A stretch of DNA of 64,000 nt from Prauserella aidingensis (GCF_024171865.1 NZ_JAMTCN010000005.1:186001-250000); one strand, 5' to 3'. Shown: positions 34,116-42,816, numbered from the stretch's first letter. The notes: generated by a model not told the origin, from the sequence alone. Translations and numbers: made by a program.

Positions 34116-36893
34116 ATGAGCCAGGCACGCCGCGCGCCCGCGGGGTCGAGCGCGCAGGCAGGCGGGTCCGCCGGACCCGCCGCGGGCGAACCCGGCTCCA
34201 CGGACCGATCCGGCGTTGTCGAGGGGCCCGGCGCCGCGGAGCCGCCCGACACCGGCGAGAACCCCCGTTCCGAGACGTCGACGTCGGCGAACACCACTGC
34301 GACGCGCGGCGACGAGTTCCGGTTCCGCCTCTACACCGCGTTCGTGCTCGCCGTCGGCGTACTCGGTGCCGTCTCCGTCGCCCAGTGGCGGCCGTTCGAG
34401 GGCTCGGTGCACCTGTGGTGGATCGGCCCGTTGCTGGCCGTGTCGTTCCTCGCGGCCGAGCAGCTCGGGGTCAACGTCGACGTGCGCAGCGGCATCTCGT
34501 GGACGATCTCCTTCACCGAGATCCCGCTGGTCATCGGCTTCTTCGTCGCGCCGTTCGAGGTGGTGCTGGCCGCGCACGTCGTCGCGGGGGTGACGACCCT
34601 GCTGGCGCGCCGCGTCACCGGGCGCGTGCTGTACAACGCGGGCGCGTTCCTCATCGAGGTGACCAGCGCGTTCGCCGTGGCGGGCGGCGTGGCGAACGCG
34701 CTCGGCCAACCGGGCGGCATGCCCTGGCCCGCCGCGCTCGCGGGCACCCTCGCCGCGCCGCTGGCGAGCACGATCCTCGCGATGGCCGCGGTGCGCGTGC
34801 TGCGGCGGCGCATGCAGATCGGCACCGTCGTGCGGCTCGCCGCGCGCATCCTCGTCGTCGGCTTCGTCAACGCCTCCGCGGGCCTGACCGGCTACCTCGT
34901 CATCGAGGGCACACCCGGCGCCTGGCCGATCGTCGTCGCCGTGAGCATCGGCCTCGTCGCGCTGTACTGGGCCTACTCCGACCTGCTCCGCGAACAGCGC
35001 GACATGGAGGCGCTGTTCGACGTCAGCCTCATGGTCGCGCGTTCCGACCACCAGGTCGCCGCGCAGCCCGCGGGCAAGGCCGGCGAGCTGGAAACGGGCC
35101 TGGACCTGGACGAATGGCACAGCATCGCCGAGCGCATCAAGGACCAGCTCGCCGCGGGGCGCGTCGTGCTGCGGCTGCGCCTCGAACCCGACGAGCCCAT
35201 GCACGTCCTGGTCGTCGGCGGAGCACTGCCCGACGAGCAGCTCCGGCCCGACGACCCGCTGTTGCGACTGCCCGGCGCCAACGTGCGGCACTTCCGCCTC
35301 ACCGACGGCAACGTCGCCGTCAGGACCGCCCTCGGCGCGCGCGGCGCGCAGGAGGCCCTCGTCGTGCCGCTGCGCAGCGGCAACCAGCTCCTCGGTCTCG
35401 TCGAGGCCCACGACCGGCTGTCGCGCTGGCGAGGCTTCGGCAAGTACGACGTGCAGCTCCTCGGCACGATGGCCAGCCACCTCGCCACCGCGCTCGACAA
35501 CCGGCGCCTGCTGGCCACGCTGCGCCACGACGCGTACCACGATCCGCTCACCGGCTTGCTCAATCGGCCGGGCTTCCGCCAGATCGCCACCGAACCGCTC
35601 GCCGAGCGCACCGGTGACCCCGCGGCGCTCTCGCAGGCCAACCCGCGCGTCGGAGCCGTCGTCCTGCGCGTCGACCTCGACGTGTACTCCACGGTCAGCG
35701 ACGCGCTCGGCTATGCCTGGGCCGACCGCATGGTCGTCGCCGCGGGCAGGCGGATCCGCGACGTGCTCGGCCCGGAGGTGCCGCTCGCCCGTCTCGAAGG
35801 CGCGTCGTTCGCGGCGCTCCTGCTCGACCGCACCGCCGAGGAGGCGCACGCCGCCGCCGAGCGGGTGCGTTCCGAGGCGTCCGACCCGTACCCGGTGGAG
35901 AAGCTCAGCGTCGAGGCCAACGCCATGGTCGGCTACGCCTGCACCAACGTGCCCGGCGACGACGGCGACCCGCCCGACGTCGACGCGCTCCTGCAACGTG
36001 CCGACGTCGCCGTGCGCGCCACGCGAGGCGGCGAGGAGGTCCGCGGCTACGTCCCGAGCATGGGCCAGATCTTCCTCCGCCGGTTCCAGCTGGTCACCCA
36101 GTTCCGGCAGGCGCTGGAGGACGGGCAGGTCAGCGTCCACTACCAGCCGAAGGTGTCGCTGGGGGACAAGAACGTCGTCGGCGTCGAAGCCCTCGTGCGC
36201 TGGGTGCACCCGGAGTTCGGCCGCGTCAACCCCGACGAGTTCGTGCCCGCCGTCGAAGCCACCGGGCTGGTCGGTGCGCTCACGTCGTTCGTACTCGACC
36301 AGGCTCTCGACCGGGTGCGGCGCTGGCTCGACGAGGGTCTCGAGATCTCGGTCGCGGTCAACCTGTCCGTGCGCAGCCTCGCCGACGAGGACTTCGCAGA
36401 GCAGGTCGCCGACGCCCTCGCCCGTCACGGCGTACCCGCGCGGCTGCTGACCTTCGAGATCACGGAGTCGGCCGTCATGGCCGATCCGCAGCGCGCCCTG
36501 CCGATCCTGGGTGAACTGCACGACCTCGGCATCGAACTCGCCGTCGACGACTTCGGCACCGGCTACTCGTCCCTGGCCTACCTGCGCCGACTGCCCGTCG
36601 ACCAGGTGAAGATCGACAAGAGCTTCGTGTTCGGCATGAGCACCGACCTCGGTGACCTCGCGGTCGTGCGCTCCATCGTCGAACTCGGCCACTCGCTCGG
36701 CCTGTCGGTCGTCGCCGAGGGCGTGGAGGACGATTCGTCCCGCGACCAGCTCGAAGCCATGGGCTGCGACGTCGCCCAGGGGTATCTCATCTCGCGGCCA
36801 CTGGCCGAGGACCGGCTCGAGGCGTGGCTGATGGCCCGCACGGCGCGTTCCGCGGGTACCCGCGACGAGACGGTGCTGACCCTGCTGACCTGA
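34116..36893 (+). CDS. membrane GGDEF-EAL protein (cyclic di-GMP phosphodiesterase, probable)
   Basis: 925 aa. Residues ~1-65 are low-complexity. About 70-310 holds 7-8 membrane segments (MASE-like sensor). About 320-465 is a GAF-like region. The GGDEF domain (about 470-640) begins HDPLTGLLNRPGF, but where RLGGDEF is expected it reads RLEGASF (near 560), so the cyclase site is almost certainly inactive. The EAL domain (about 665-915) keeps the key residues: GVEALVRW (688), ITESAVM, DDFGTGYSS (810), KIDKSF and VVAEGVED. It should therefore hydrolyse c-di-GMP, with the dead GGDEF possibly acting as a GTP sensor. ATG at 34116 follows GGAAGGGGAAGG. A 22-bp tandem duplication overlaps its stop codon. 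Confidence 0.9.
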   Translation: MSQARRAPAGSSAQAGGSAGPAAGEPGSTDRSGVVEGPGAAEPPDTGENPRSETSTSANTTATRGDEFRFRLYTAFVLAVGVLGAVSVAQWRPFEGSVHLWWIGPLLAVSFLAAEQLGVNVDVRSGISWTISFTEIPLVIGFFVAPFEVVLAAHVVAGVTTLLARRVTGRVLYNAGAFLIEVTSAFAVAGGVANALGQPGGMPWPAALAGTLAAPLASTILAMAAVRVLRRRMQIGTVVRLAARILVVGFVNASAGLTGYLVIEGTPGAWPIVVAVSIGLVALYWAYSDLLREQRDMEALFDVSLMVARSDHQVAAQPAGKAGELETGLDLDEWHSIAERIKDQLAAGRVVLRLRLEPDEPMHVLVVGGALPDEQLRPDDPLLRLPGANVRHFRLTDGNVAVRTALGARGAQEALVVPLRSGNQLLGLVEAHDRLSRWRGFGKYDVQLLGTMASHLATALDNRRLLATLRHDAYHDPLTGLLNRPGFRQIATEPLAERTGDPAALSQANPRVGAVVLRVDLDVYSTVSDALGYAWADRMVVAAGRRIRDVLGPEVPLARLEGASFAALLLDRTAEEAHAAAERVRSEASDPYPVEKLSVEANAMVGYACTNVPGDDGDPPDVDALLQRADVAVRATRGGEEVRGYVPSMGQIFLRRFQLVTQFRQALEDGQVSVHYQPKVSLGDKNVVGVEALVRWVHPEFGRVNPDEFVPAVEATGLVGALTSFVLDQALDRVRRWLDEGLEISVAVNLSVRSLADEDFAEQVADALARHGVPARLLTFEITESAVMADPQRALPILGELHDLGIELAVDDFGTGYSSLAYLRRLPVDQVKIDKSFVFGMSTDLGDLAVVRSIVELGHSLGLSVVAEGVEDDSSRDQLEAMGCDVAQGYLISRPLAEDRLEAWLMARTARSAGTRDETVLTLLT

Positions 36894-36916
36894 GACGCTG
36901 ACCCTGCTGACCTGAG
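36875..36916. repeat. 22-bp tandem duplication across a stop codon
   Basis: The 20 bases at 36875-36894, including the TGA stop of the GGDEF-EAL gene, recur at 36897-36916. The second copy lies outside the gene, so the protein is unaffected. Confidence 0.88.
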
Positions 36917-36952
36917 GCTTCGCGGCCGGCTCGGGGGAACCCCACCCCCGTG

Positions 36953-36981
36953 TTCGCGCGGTCGTGGTCCTCGGGTACTCT
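36953..36981 (+). promoter_or_regulatory. candidate promoter of tRNA-Thr
   Basis: TTCGCG (36953-36958), 17-base spacer, TACTCT (36976-36981), 20 bases before the tRNA. The -10 box is good for actinobacteria, the -35 weak. Confidence 0.4.
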
Positions 36982-37001
36982 ATTCGAGGCTCGTTGAGCA
37001 C

Positions 37002-37073
37002 GCCCCTTTAGCTCAGTGGCAGAGCGTCTCCATGGTAAGGAGAAGGTCAACGGTTCGAACCCGTTAAGGGGCT
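37002..37073 (+). tRNA. tRNA-Thr (GGT)
   Basis: Acceptor stem GCCCCTT with AAGGGGC, D-arm GCTCAGTGGCAGAGC, anticodon stem TCTCC/GGAGA with loop ATGGTAA (anticodon GGT), T-loop GTTCGAACC. CCA is not encoded. Confidence 0.96.
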
Positions 37074-37129
37074 CGCGATCGGGAGTGGTCTGCCGACGGA
37101 CTGCGTCGGCCTGGATCGCTCGCTGATCA

Positions 37130-37192
37130 TTGTGGGGGCGAAGCCCTCACGCCCCACCCGGTGGCTCTGCCTCCGGACCCCCGGATGTGACG
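37130..37192. repeat. GC-rich element between tRNA-Thr and tRNA-Met
   Basis: GTGGGGGCGAAGCCCTCACGCC and a following CCACCCGGTGG hairpin resemble, with divergence, the element after tRNA-Tyr (8255-8310). No gene is present. Confidence 0.4.
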
Positions 37193-37279
37193 TGGACGGG
37201 TCACGGTGCAGGTTCGATTGCGGGCCTCGCCACAGTGACCAGGGTTTTCGGCTCGTTCGGGCTAGGCTGGGGTTGGCAG

Positions 37280-37353
37280 GGCGGGGTAGCTCAGGTGGTT
37301 AGAGCACACGGCTCATAATCGTGGTGTCGCGGGTTCAAGTCCCGCCCCCGCTA
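37280..37353 (+). tRNA. tRNA-Met (CAT, elongator type)
   Basis: D-arm GCTCAGGTGGTTAGAGC, anticodon loop with CAT, T-arm GCGGGTTCAAGTCCCGC, acceptor GGCGGGG with CCCCGCT (one G-U pair at the end). The pairing at position 1-72 argues against an initiator tRNA. CCA is not encoded. Confidence 0.94.
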
Positions 37354-37407
37354 CTCGGACTACACGGCCACGGCGGTGGCCCACTCATCGTTGAAAGAGG
37401 AAAGACC

Positions 37408-37575
37408 GTGGCTTCTTCCACCGACGTTCGCCCGAAGATCACCCTCGCGTGCGAGGAGTGCAAGGACCGCAACTACATCACCAAGAAGAACCGGCGTAAC
37501 AACCCGGACCGTCTTGAGATGAAGAAGTTCTGCCCCAAGTGCGGCACACACCGTGCCCACAAGGAGACCCGCTGA
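37408..37575 (+). CDS. rpmG: 50S ribosomal protein L33
   Basis: 55 aa, normal length. It has the two CxxC zinc pairs (CEECKDRNY and FCPKCGTHR), so this is the zinc-binding form. GTG at 37408 is preceded by AGAGGAAAG. It begins the conserved actinobacterial series rpmG - hadAB - trpT - secE - nusG, here interrupted by a protease gene, a YtrA-type GntR pair and an aminotransferase. Confidence 0.97.
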   Translation: MASSTDVRPKITLACEECKDRNYITKKNRRNNPDRLEMKKFCPKCGTHRAHKETR

Positions 37576-37605
37576 CCCCAGCGGCCTCCGGGCTCACGAC
37601 CGTCG

Positions 37606-37642
37606 AACCGCCCTCGCCACATCGGCGAGGGCGGTTTTTTTT
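37606..37642 (+). terminator. intrinsic terminator of rpmG
   Basis: Perfect 13-bp stem (37606-37618 with 37624-37636, the outer pairs A-T) followed by eight T residues in total. Confidence 0.93.
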
Positions 37643-37823
37643 GTGTCCGGACCCGGTGACGGTTTGTCACGTGAAGACACCCCGGCTCCGGATGTTTGTC
37701 ATTTTCCGAGCAAAACCGGCGCAAGTGAGAAAGATCCCCTCGAAAGGACCTACCCGGGGACTTCTCGCCAACTCACACTGTCGCGTGACACCTCCCAACC
37801 CTGCGGAAAAGTGAGTTGCCGGT

Positions 37824-38921
37824 ATGAACCTGTCGCGCAAGAGCGTCATCACCGCCGCCGCGGGTGCGCTGGCCTTGGGGTTGTTCGCCCCGGGTGCAGC
37901 CGCCTCCGCATCCGTCCCGAGTATCGAGGGCTACTCGGACGTCGTCGCCGATGAAGCGATCTCCACCCTGACGAGTGAGCGCGGGCTGAGCGAGACGGCC
38001 GCCGCGAAGCTGCTGCAAGTCCAGCAGCGGAGCGTCGACACGCTCGACGAGGTCCGCTCCGCCATCGCAGGCGATCTGGTCGGCGAACACCTCGACGCCC
38101 AGGGCAACCCGGTCGTCACCGTCGCCACGCAGGCGGCCGCCGACAAGGCCGAAGCCGCGGGCGTGACCGCCGAGCTCGCCGAGCGCACCACCGAACAGCT
38201 GGACGCCGCCCGCGCGAAGCTCGAAGCCGCCGCCGTCCCGCACACCTCCGTCGGCCTCGACCCCGCCGAGAACCAGCTCGTGCTGACCATCGGCGAGAAG
38301 GCCGCCGACGGCGCGGCGGGCAAGCTCACCTCGACCGCCCGGAAGCTGGGCGACGCCGTGCGCGTCGAGCACGTCGCAGGCGGCATGAAGAAGAGCATCT
38401 ACAACGGCGAAGCCATCACGGGTGGCGGTAGCCGCTGCTCGGCGGGCTTCAACGTCAACAACGGTTCGCAGGACTACATCCTCGACGCCGGCCACTGCAC
38501 CGGCGCGGTCTCGCAGTGGAACGTCGGCCCCTCGGTCGACGCCAGCTTCCCGGGCAACGACTACGGCCTGATCCGCAACGACACCGGCAGCGCCCCCGGC
38601 GCCGTCACGCTGTGGAACGGCAGCACGCAGGCCATCAACTCGGCGGCCAACGCCACCGTCGGCCAGGACATCTGCAAGAGCGGTTCCACGACGCAGCTGA
38701 CCTGCGGCACCGTCCAGGCCACCAACGTCACCGTCAACTACGCCGAAGGCGCCGTTCGCGGCCTGGTTCAGACGTCCGCGCGGGTCGATTCCGGCGACTC
38801 CGGCGGCTGCCTGTTCTCCGGCAGCACCGGCGTCGGCATCACCTCCGGCATGGGCGGCGGCAGCTCCTACTTCCAGCCGGTCACCGAAGCCCTGTCGGCG
38901 TACGGCATGTCCCTGAACTGA
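37824..38921 (+). CDS. secreted serine protease, streptogrisin/alpha-lytic type (S1 family)
   Basis: 365 aa preproprotein. Signal peptide 1 to ~29 (AAAGALALGLFAPGAAASA), a pro-region of ~160 residues that assists folding (Ala/Glu-rich, with AKLEAAAVPHTSVG), and a mature domain from about 190. The catalytic triad is His224 (DAGHCTGA), Asp246 (GNDYGLI) and Ser326 (DSGDSGG). Cys205-Cys225 and Cys284-Cys294 are positioned for disulphides; Cys329 has no obvious partner. Start ATG at 37824 follows a weak GTGAG-like site. It stands alone between rpmG and hadA, a location foreign to the ribosomal cluster, suggesting insertion. Confidence 0.92.
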   Translation: MNLSRKSVITAAAGALALGLFAPGAAASASVPSIEGYSDVVADEAISTLTSERGLSETAAAKLLQVQQRSVDTLDEVRSAIAGDLVGEHLDAQGNPVVTVATQAAADKAEAAGVTAELAERTTEQLDAARAKLEAAAVPHTSVGLDPAENQLVLTIGEKAADGAAGKLTSTARKLGDAVRVEHVAGGMKKSIYNGEAITGGGSRCSAGFNVNNGSQDYILDAGHCTGAVSQWNVGPSVDASFPGNDYGLIRNDTGSAPGAVTLWNGSTQAINSAANATVGQDICKSGSTTQLTCGTVQATNVTVNYAEGAVRGLVQTSARVDSGDSGGCLFSGSTGVGITSGMGGGSSYFQPVTEALSAYGMSLN

Positions 38922-38943
38922 CGCCCACCTCGCCAATCTTTCA

Positions 38944-38997
38944 CGCCCCCAAGGGCACTTTGGTTGCACTCAACGCCACCAAAGTGCCCTTGGGGGC
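38944..38997. repeat. dispersed ~54-bp interrupted palindrome, copy 1
   Basis: Arms of about 20 bases (38946-38966 and 38976-38996) built on GCCCCCAAGGGCACTTTGG and its complement enclose a TTGCACTCAACGCC-type loop. A second, diverged copy lies after rplL at 48509-48562. It sits 23 bases after the protease stop and may also serve as a terminator. Confidence 0.88.
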
Positions 38998-39072
38998 ACT
39001 GTTGCGCACAGGAGGTCGCCTGCCGGTTCAGTCCAGTGGGTGAAGGATTTTCAGGCCGGTAGAGTCTGCGCC

Positions 39073-39522
39073 GTGCCTTTGGATCCGTTATTCGTCGGGC
39101 GCACCTATCCGCCCGAAACGACCTACGAGGTCGGCCGCGCCAAGATCGCCGAGTTCGCCGACGCGATCGGCGACGACAACCCGCTCTACCTCGACGTCGA
39201 GGCCGCCAAGGGTGCCGGGTACGCGGACGTGATCGCGCCGCCCACCTTCCTGACGATCATCAACATCCGCGCCATCAACGCGGTCGTCGAGGATCCCGAA
39301 CTTGGCCTCGACTACGACCGCATGGTCCACGGCGACCAGAGGTTCGTGCACCACCGGCCTGCGTGCGCGGGGGACCGGTTGCAGGTGACGGTGCACATCG
39401 ACGACGTCTTCGTGCGTGCGGGCAACGACTTCCTCAGCGTCCACGCCGACATCGCCACCGAGGGCGGCGAACCCGTCTGCACCACCTACGCCCAGCTCGT
39501 CGTCAGGGGGGAGCGGTCGTGA
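39073..39522 (+). CDS. hadA: MaoC-like dehydratase, HadA type
   Basis: 149 aa hot-dog-fold protein; with HadB it should dehydrate (3R)-hydroxyacyl thioesters in fatty-acid elongation. The N-terminal-type MaoC domain begins VGRTYPPETTYEVGRAKIAEFADAIGDDNPLY and has APPTFLTI and VHGDQRFVHHRP. It lacks the catalytic Asp-x4-His hydratase motif found in its partner, as HadA proteins do. GTG at 39073 is chosen by conservation. Its stop overlaps the hadB GTG. The rpmG-hadA-hadB-trpT order is the same as in mycobacteria. Confidence 0.88.
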   Translation: MPLDPLFVGRTYPPETTYEVGRAKIAEFADAIGDDNPLYLDVEAAKGAGYADVIAPPTFLTIINIRAINAVVEDPELGLDYDRMVHGDQRFVHHRPACAGDRLQVTVHIDDVFVRAGNDFLSVHADIATEGGEPVCTTYAQLVVRGERS

Positions 39523-39917
39523 ACGTCGGAGACGAACTGCCGGGCCTGTCCGTGCGCGTCACCCGCAAGCAGCTGGTTCGCTACGCGGGCGCCTCGCTGG
39601 ACTTCAACGCCATCCACTGGAGCGAACGCTTCGCCACCGACGTCGGGCTGCCGAACGTCATCGCCCACGGCATGCTGACCATGGCGCTCGGCGGACGCGT
39701 CGTCACCGACTGGCTCGGCGACCCCGGCCGCGTCGTCGAGTACGGCGTGCGATTCACCCGCCCGGTCGTCGTGCCGGACGACGACGAAGGTGCGCTGGTC
39801 GAATTCACGGCCAAGGTCGGCGAGGTCCGCGACGACGGCACCGCCCGCGTCGACATCACGGCCAAGTTCGACGGCAAGACCGTCCTCGGCAAGGCCCAGG
39901 CGGTCGTGCGGGCGTAA
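39519..39917 (+). CDS. hadB: MaoC-like dehydratase, HadB type (catalytic subunit)
   Basis: 132 aa hot-dog protein. The hydratase motif is intact: YAGASLDFNAIHWSERFATDVGLPNVIAHGML holds the catalytic Asp and His. GTG at 39519 overlaps the hadA stop (GTGA), so the two subunits are made together. No hadC follows, which fits an organism without mycolic acids; the pair may serve ordinary or long-chain fatty-acid synthesis or another hydroxyacyl-CoA step. Confidence 0.9.
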   Translation: MNVGDELPGLSVRVTRKQLVRYAGASLDFNAIHWSERFATDVGLPNVIAHGMLTMALGGRVVTDWLGDPGRVVEYGVRFTRPVVVPDDDEGALVEFTAKVGEVRDDGTARVDITAKFDGKTVLGKAQAVVRA

Positions 39918-39922
39918 CCGCG

Positions 39923-40882
39923 TCAGGCGCTCTCGCGGGCGGCGACCAGGTCGTTGACGAGTCCCGCCGCTCGGTCGGCGTGGTCGACGGTGGCCTTGAC
40001 GACGTGTCCCGACGTCAACGTGACCGCGAGCGCCTCGCCCGCACGCACCTTGAACGCCGTGTAGCCGACACCCCGGCGCAGGCCGTATCCGCCGGCGCTC
40101 CACATCGTCAGCTGCTCGGTGTCGGCGGACGCGATCTCGTCGAACGTCAGTGTCCGGTGCGGGAAGCCGAACAGCCCGAGCGACAGCGCCACGCCGTCGG
40201 CGTCGACGCGAATCCGCACCCGGCAGGTCGCCGCCATCGCCAGCACGACGACCAGCACCACCAGCGCCAGCGGCATGACGTCGAAACCGGGCAGCGACAC
40301 CTGCAGCAGCGCGTACCCGCCCGCGACGGCGAGGCCGCCGAACGTCATCGGGTAGTTGGTGCCGCCGCCGATCCACGTCGCCCGTTCACCGGGCCGCAGG
40401 CCGGCCGACGGCAGGTCACGCGGCTCCGCGGGCGCCCGCCGTTCGGTCGGTCCCGCGACGAGCGCCGCGACCGCGCCCGCCACGACGCTCAGCCCCAGCG
40501 CCCACACGACCGCCGACCAGGCCGAACCCGCATCGCGCCACGACGTCGTGTCCAGTGCGGCGTACATCGAACCTGCGAGAACTCCCGCGGGCAGTGCCGC
40601 CACTCCCGCCGTGAACCCGACCGCGCTGCGCGGCACGGCCGACCCCCGGGCACGGGACACGAGCACAGCGACCAGCGTCCCCAGGGTCAGCGCGGCGCCG
40701 ATACCGAGGGTCACGCCGGTCAACGTCGACAGTGCCGACGACCGGTCGGGACCGTCCGTACCCCAGTGGATCGCCACCACCTCGGGGAGCCGGGCCGACC
40801 AGGCGGCCTGCAACGCCCAGACACCGCCGAGCGCCGCGAGCGGCACCGCTCCCGCGGCCAGTGCGAGTCTCGTCGTCCTCAT
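39923..40882 (-). CDS. DUF1648-type integral membrane protein
   Basis: 319 aa with about six membrane segments. The IHWGTDGPDR segment after the first TM helix is the DUF1648 signature; the C-terminal ~90 residues form a PH-like cytosolic domain (RIRVDADGVALSLGLFGFP). Translationally coupled (ATGA) to the upstream YtrA-type GntR gene, so it is the regulated partner of that repressor, as DUF1648 proteins often are. Role unknown; possibly envelope stress. Confidence 0.85.
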   Translation of the reverse strand: MRTTRLALAAGAVPLAALGGVWALQAAWSARLPEVVAIHWGTDGPDRSSALSTLTGVTLGIGAALTLGTLVAVLVSRARGSAVPRSAVGFTAGVAALPAGVLAGSMYAALDTTSWRDAGSAWSAVVWALGLSVVAGAVAALVAGPTERRAPAEPRDLPSAGLRPGERATWIGGGTNYPMTFGGLAVAGGYALLQVSLPGFDVMPLALVVLVVVLAMAATCRVRIRVDADGVALSLGLFGFPHRTLTFDEIASADTEQLTMWSAGGYGLRRGVGYTAFKVRAGEALAVTLTSGHVVKATVDHADRAAGLVNDLVAARESA

Positions 40883-41229
40883 GTGAACTTCTCCTTCACG
40901 ATCTCCGTGAGCTCGTCCAGATCGACTCCCACGCGACGTGCCTCGTCGGCGAGCTCTCCGGCCAGGGTGTTCAGACGTGCCCGCGTGTCGGCGGCGCCGG
41001 TGACGACCGCGCCGCGCCTGCGGCGCAGTTCGATCAGCCCCTCGTCGCGCAGCAGGCCGTAGGCGCGCAGCACGGTGTGCACGTTGATGTCGAGCGACGT
41101 CGCCAGCTCCCGCGCGGGCGGCAGCTGCTGTCCCTGGGCGAGCTCGCCGTCGGACAGGGCTCGCCGCACCGAAGCGGCGACCTGCTCGAACAGCGGCGCC
41201 TGGGACGCCGGATCGATCCGAATCAACAT
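40879..41229 (-). CDS. GntR-family regulator, YtrA type
   Basis: 116 aa: one winged-helix domain (FEQVAASVRRALSDGELAQGQQLPPARELATSLDINVHTVLRAYGLLRDEG) plus the short YtrA helical dimerisation tail, with no ligand domain. ATG at 41229 has no ribosome binding site and follows directly on the palindrome TTGTTCTA-N7-TAGAACAA, pointing to a leaderless message controlled by the protein itself. Overlaps the DUF1648 gene by 4 bases. Confidence 0.9.
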   Translation of the reverse strand: MLIRIDPASQAPLFEQVAASVRRALSDGELAQGQQLPPARELATSLDINVHTVLRAYGLLRDEGLIELRRRRGAVVTGAADTRARLNTLAGELADEARRVGVDLDELTEIVKEKFT

Positions 41230-41251
41230 TGTTCTAACTGTACTAGAACAA
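41229..41251 (-). promoter_or_regulatory. palindromic operator/promoter of the YtrA-type GntR operon
   Basis: Perfect 8-bp inverted repeat, TTGTTCTA and TAGAACAA, with a 7-base spacer. The inner arm touches the ATG (41229-41227). On the minus strand TACAGT ends 7 bases before the A of the ATG, a good -10 box for leaderless transcription. Confidence 0.75.
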
Positions 41252-41365
41252 ATGTCGTTGTCGAGTCGCATCCGCACGTGGACCCCGACGTCGGTCGCGT
41301 GGGCCGGCGCATCGATGACCGACCGTTGCCGCGACGGTCGGGCGCACCACGCCCCCCCGGAATCC

Positions 41366-41470
41366 GCAACACGGCCCCCGCAGTCCGCACCCCGAGCCCC
41401 TGGATCCGCAACATGGCCTCCGGAATCCGCAACACGAGCCCCGGAATCCGCAACACGGCGGCGTGGACGT
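41366..41470 (-). repeat. 21-bp tandem repeat array G (5 units)
   Basis: Core GCAACAC-type words at 41366, 41387 (GCACCCC), 41408 (GCAACAT), 41429 and 41450, exactly 21 bases apart. Confidence 0.9.
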
Positions 41471-41478
41471 AGGAGACG

Positions 41479-41518
41479 CGAAACGGCCCCTCGGAGTGGT
41501 GTCCGAGGGGCCGTTTCG
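41479..41518 (-). terminator. hairpin terminator of the aminotransferase gene
   Basis: 17-bp perfect stem (41479-41495 with 41502-41518), 6-base loop, 66 bases after the aminotransferase stop codon. No T-tract. Confidence 0.75.
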
Positions 41519-41583
41519 GGAGGCTGCGCCGGGCTTCGTTCGTGTGCGCCGGCGGGGCCGGCGTGTTGCCGACCTGGGGCGGG

Positions 41584-42816
41584 TTATTTCGCCTCGGCGA
41601 GGAGGCCCGCCACGCGGTTCACGCCTTCGATGAGGTCGTCCTCGGCGAGGGCGTAGGAGAAGCGGAAGTAACCCGGGGTGCCGAACGCCTCGCCGGGCAC
41701 GACCGCGACCTCGGCCTCGCGCAGGATCAGGTCGGCCAGCGCGACCGTGTCCTCGGGCCGCTCGCCGCGGATCTCCTTGCCGAGCACCGCCTTCACGGAC
41801 GGGTAGGCGTAGAACGCACCCTCCGGGGTCGGGCATTCGACGCCGGGGATGTCCGACAGCAGCGACACGATCTTCTTGCGCCGCGCGTCGAACGCCTCAC
41901 GCATGGCGTGCACGGCGTCGAGCGGGCCGGCGACCGCGGCCTCGGCGGCGCGCTGGGCGACGTTGGAGACGTTGCCGCACATGTGGGACTGCAGGCTGGA
42001 GGCGGCCTTGACGACGTCGTCGGGGCCGATGATCCAGCCGACGCGCCAGCCGGTCATCGAGTAGGTCTTGGCGACGCCGTTGAGGATCAGCGTCCGGTCG
42101 GCGAGCTCCGGCACGACTGCCGGCATCGACGCGGCCGTGACACCGTCGTAGACGAGGTGCTCGTAGATCTCGTCGGTGACCACGAAGATGTCGTTCTCGA
42201 GTGCCCACTTGCCGATGGTCTCGACCTGCTCGCGCGGGTAGACGGCGCCGGTCGGGTTGGACGGCGAGTTGAACAGCAGCACCTTCGTGTTCTCGGTGCG
42301 CGCGGCCTCGAGCTGGTCGACCGTCACGAGGTAACCGGTCGTCTCGTCGGCGGTGACCTGCACCGGGACGCCGCCCGCGAGCGTGATCGACTCGGGGTAG
42401 GTCGTCCAGTAGGGCGCGGGCAACAGCACCTCGTCGCCCGGGTCGAGCAGCGTCGCGAACGCCGAGTACACGGCCTGCTTGCCGCCGTTGGTCACGAGCA
42501 CCTGGGAGGGGTCGCAGCGGAAGTCGGAGTCGCGCAGCGTCTTCTCCGCGATCGCCTCGCGCAGCTCCGGCAGGCCGCCCGCGGCGGTGTAGCCGTGGTT
42601 GACCCGCTCGCGCGTGGCCTTCGCCGCGGCCTCGACGATGTAGTCGGGCGTGGGGAAGTCCGGCTGCCCCGCGCCGAACCCGATCACCGGGCGGCCCTCC
42701 GCCTTGAGGGCCTTCGCCTTCGCGTCCACCGCGAGCGTCGCGGACGGCGTGATGCCCGCGATCCGCGCGGACACTCGGGAGCGGGGGCGGGCGGATGTCG
42801 TTCCAGGTGTGGCCAT
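41584..42816 (-). CDS. aspC: PLP-dependent aspartate aminotransferase
   Basis: Fold-type I aminotransferase, 410 aa, transferring the amino group between aspartate and 2-oxoglutarate. The PLP lysine lies in [18 protein letters not shown]; the substrate Arg is in [22 protein letters not shown] and [11 protein letters not shown] are typical of the Thermus-like I-gamma subgroup. ATG at 42816. It stands opposite the tRNA-Trp/secE series. Prephenate or other keto acids as co-substrates cannot be excluded. Confidence 0.93.
   Translation of the reverse strand: MATPGTTSARPRSRVSARIAGITPSATLAVDAKAKALKAEGRPVIGFGAGQPDFPTPDYIVEAAAKATRERVNHGYTAAGGLPELREAIAEKTLRDSDFRCDPSQVLVTNGGKQAVYSAFATLLDPGDEVLLPAPYWTTYPESITLAGGVPVQVTADETTGYLVTVDQLEAARTENTKVLLFNSPSNPTGAVYPREQVETIGKWALENDIFVVTDEIYEHLVYDGVTAASMPAVVPELADRTLILNGVAKTYSMTGWRVGWIIGPDDVVKAASSLQSHMCGNVSNVAQRAAEAAVAGPLDAVHAMREAFDARRKKIVSLLSDIPGVECPTPEGAFYAYPSVKAVLGKEIRGERPEDTVALADLILREAEVAVVPGEAFGTPGYFRFSYALAEDDLIEGVNRVAGLLAEAK

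Larger units (their letters stand above)
41230..41583. other. intergenic region between ytrA-type gntR and the aminotransferase gene
   Basis: 354 bases without a gene. It holds the YtrA operator, repeat array G (41366-41470) and a 17-bp hairpin (41479-41518). A stretch at about 41255-41340 carries nothing recognisable. Confidence 0.7.

Noticed and set aside
34026-37001. 991-codon minus-strand frame
   Set aside because: Exactly mirrors the GGDEF-EAL gene, no domain is recognisable, and it reads through the tRNA-Thr promoter.
37130-37192. A tRNA-associated integration (att) site after tRNA-Thr
   Set aside because: No repeat of the tRNA 3' end and no integrase gene are present; the block is better explained as a GC-rich structured element.
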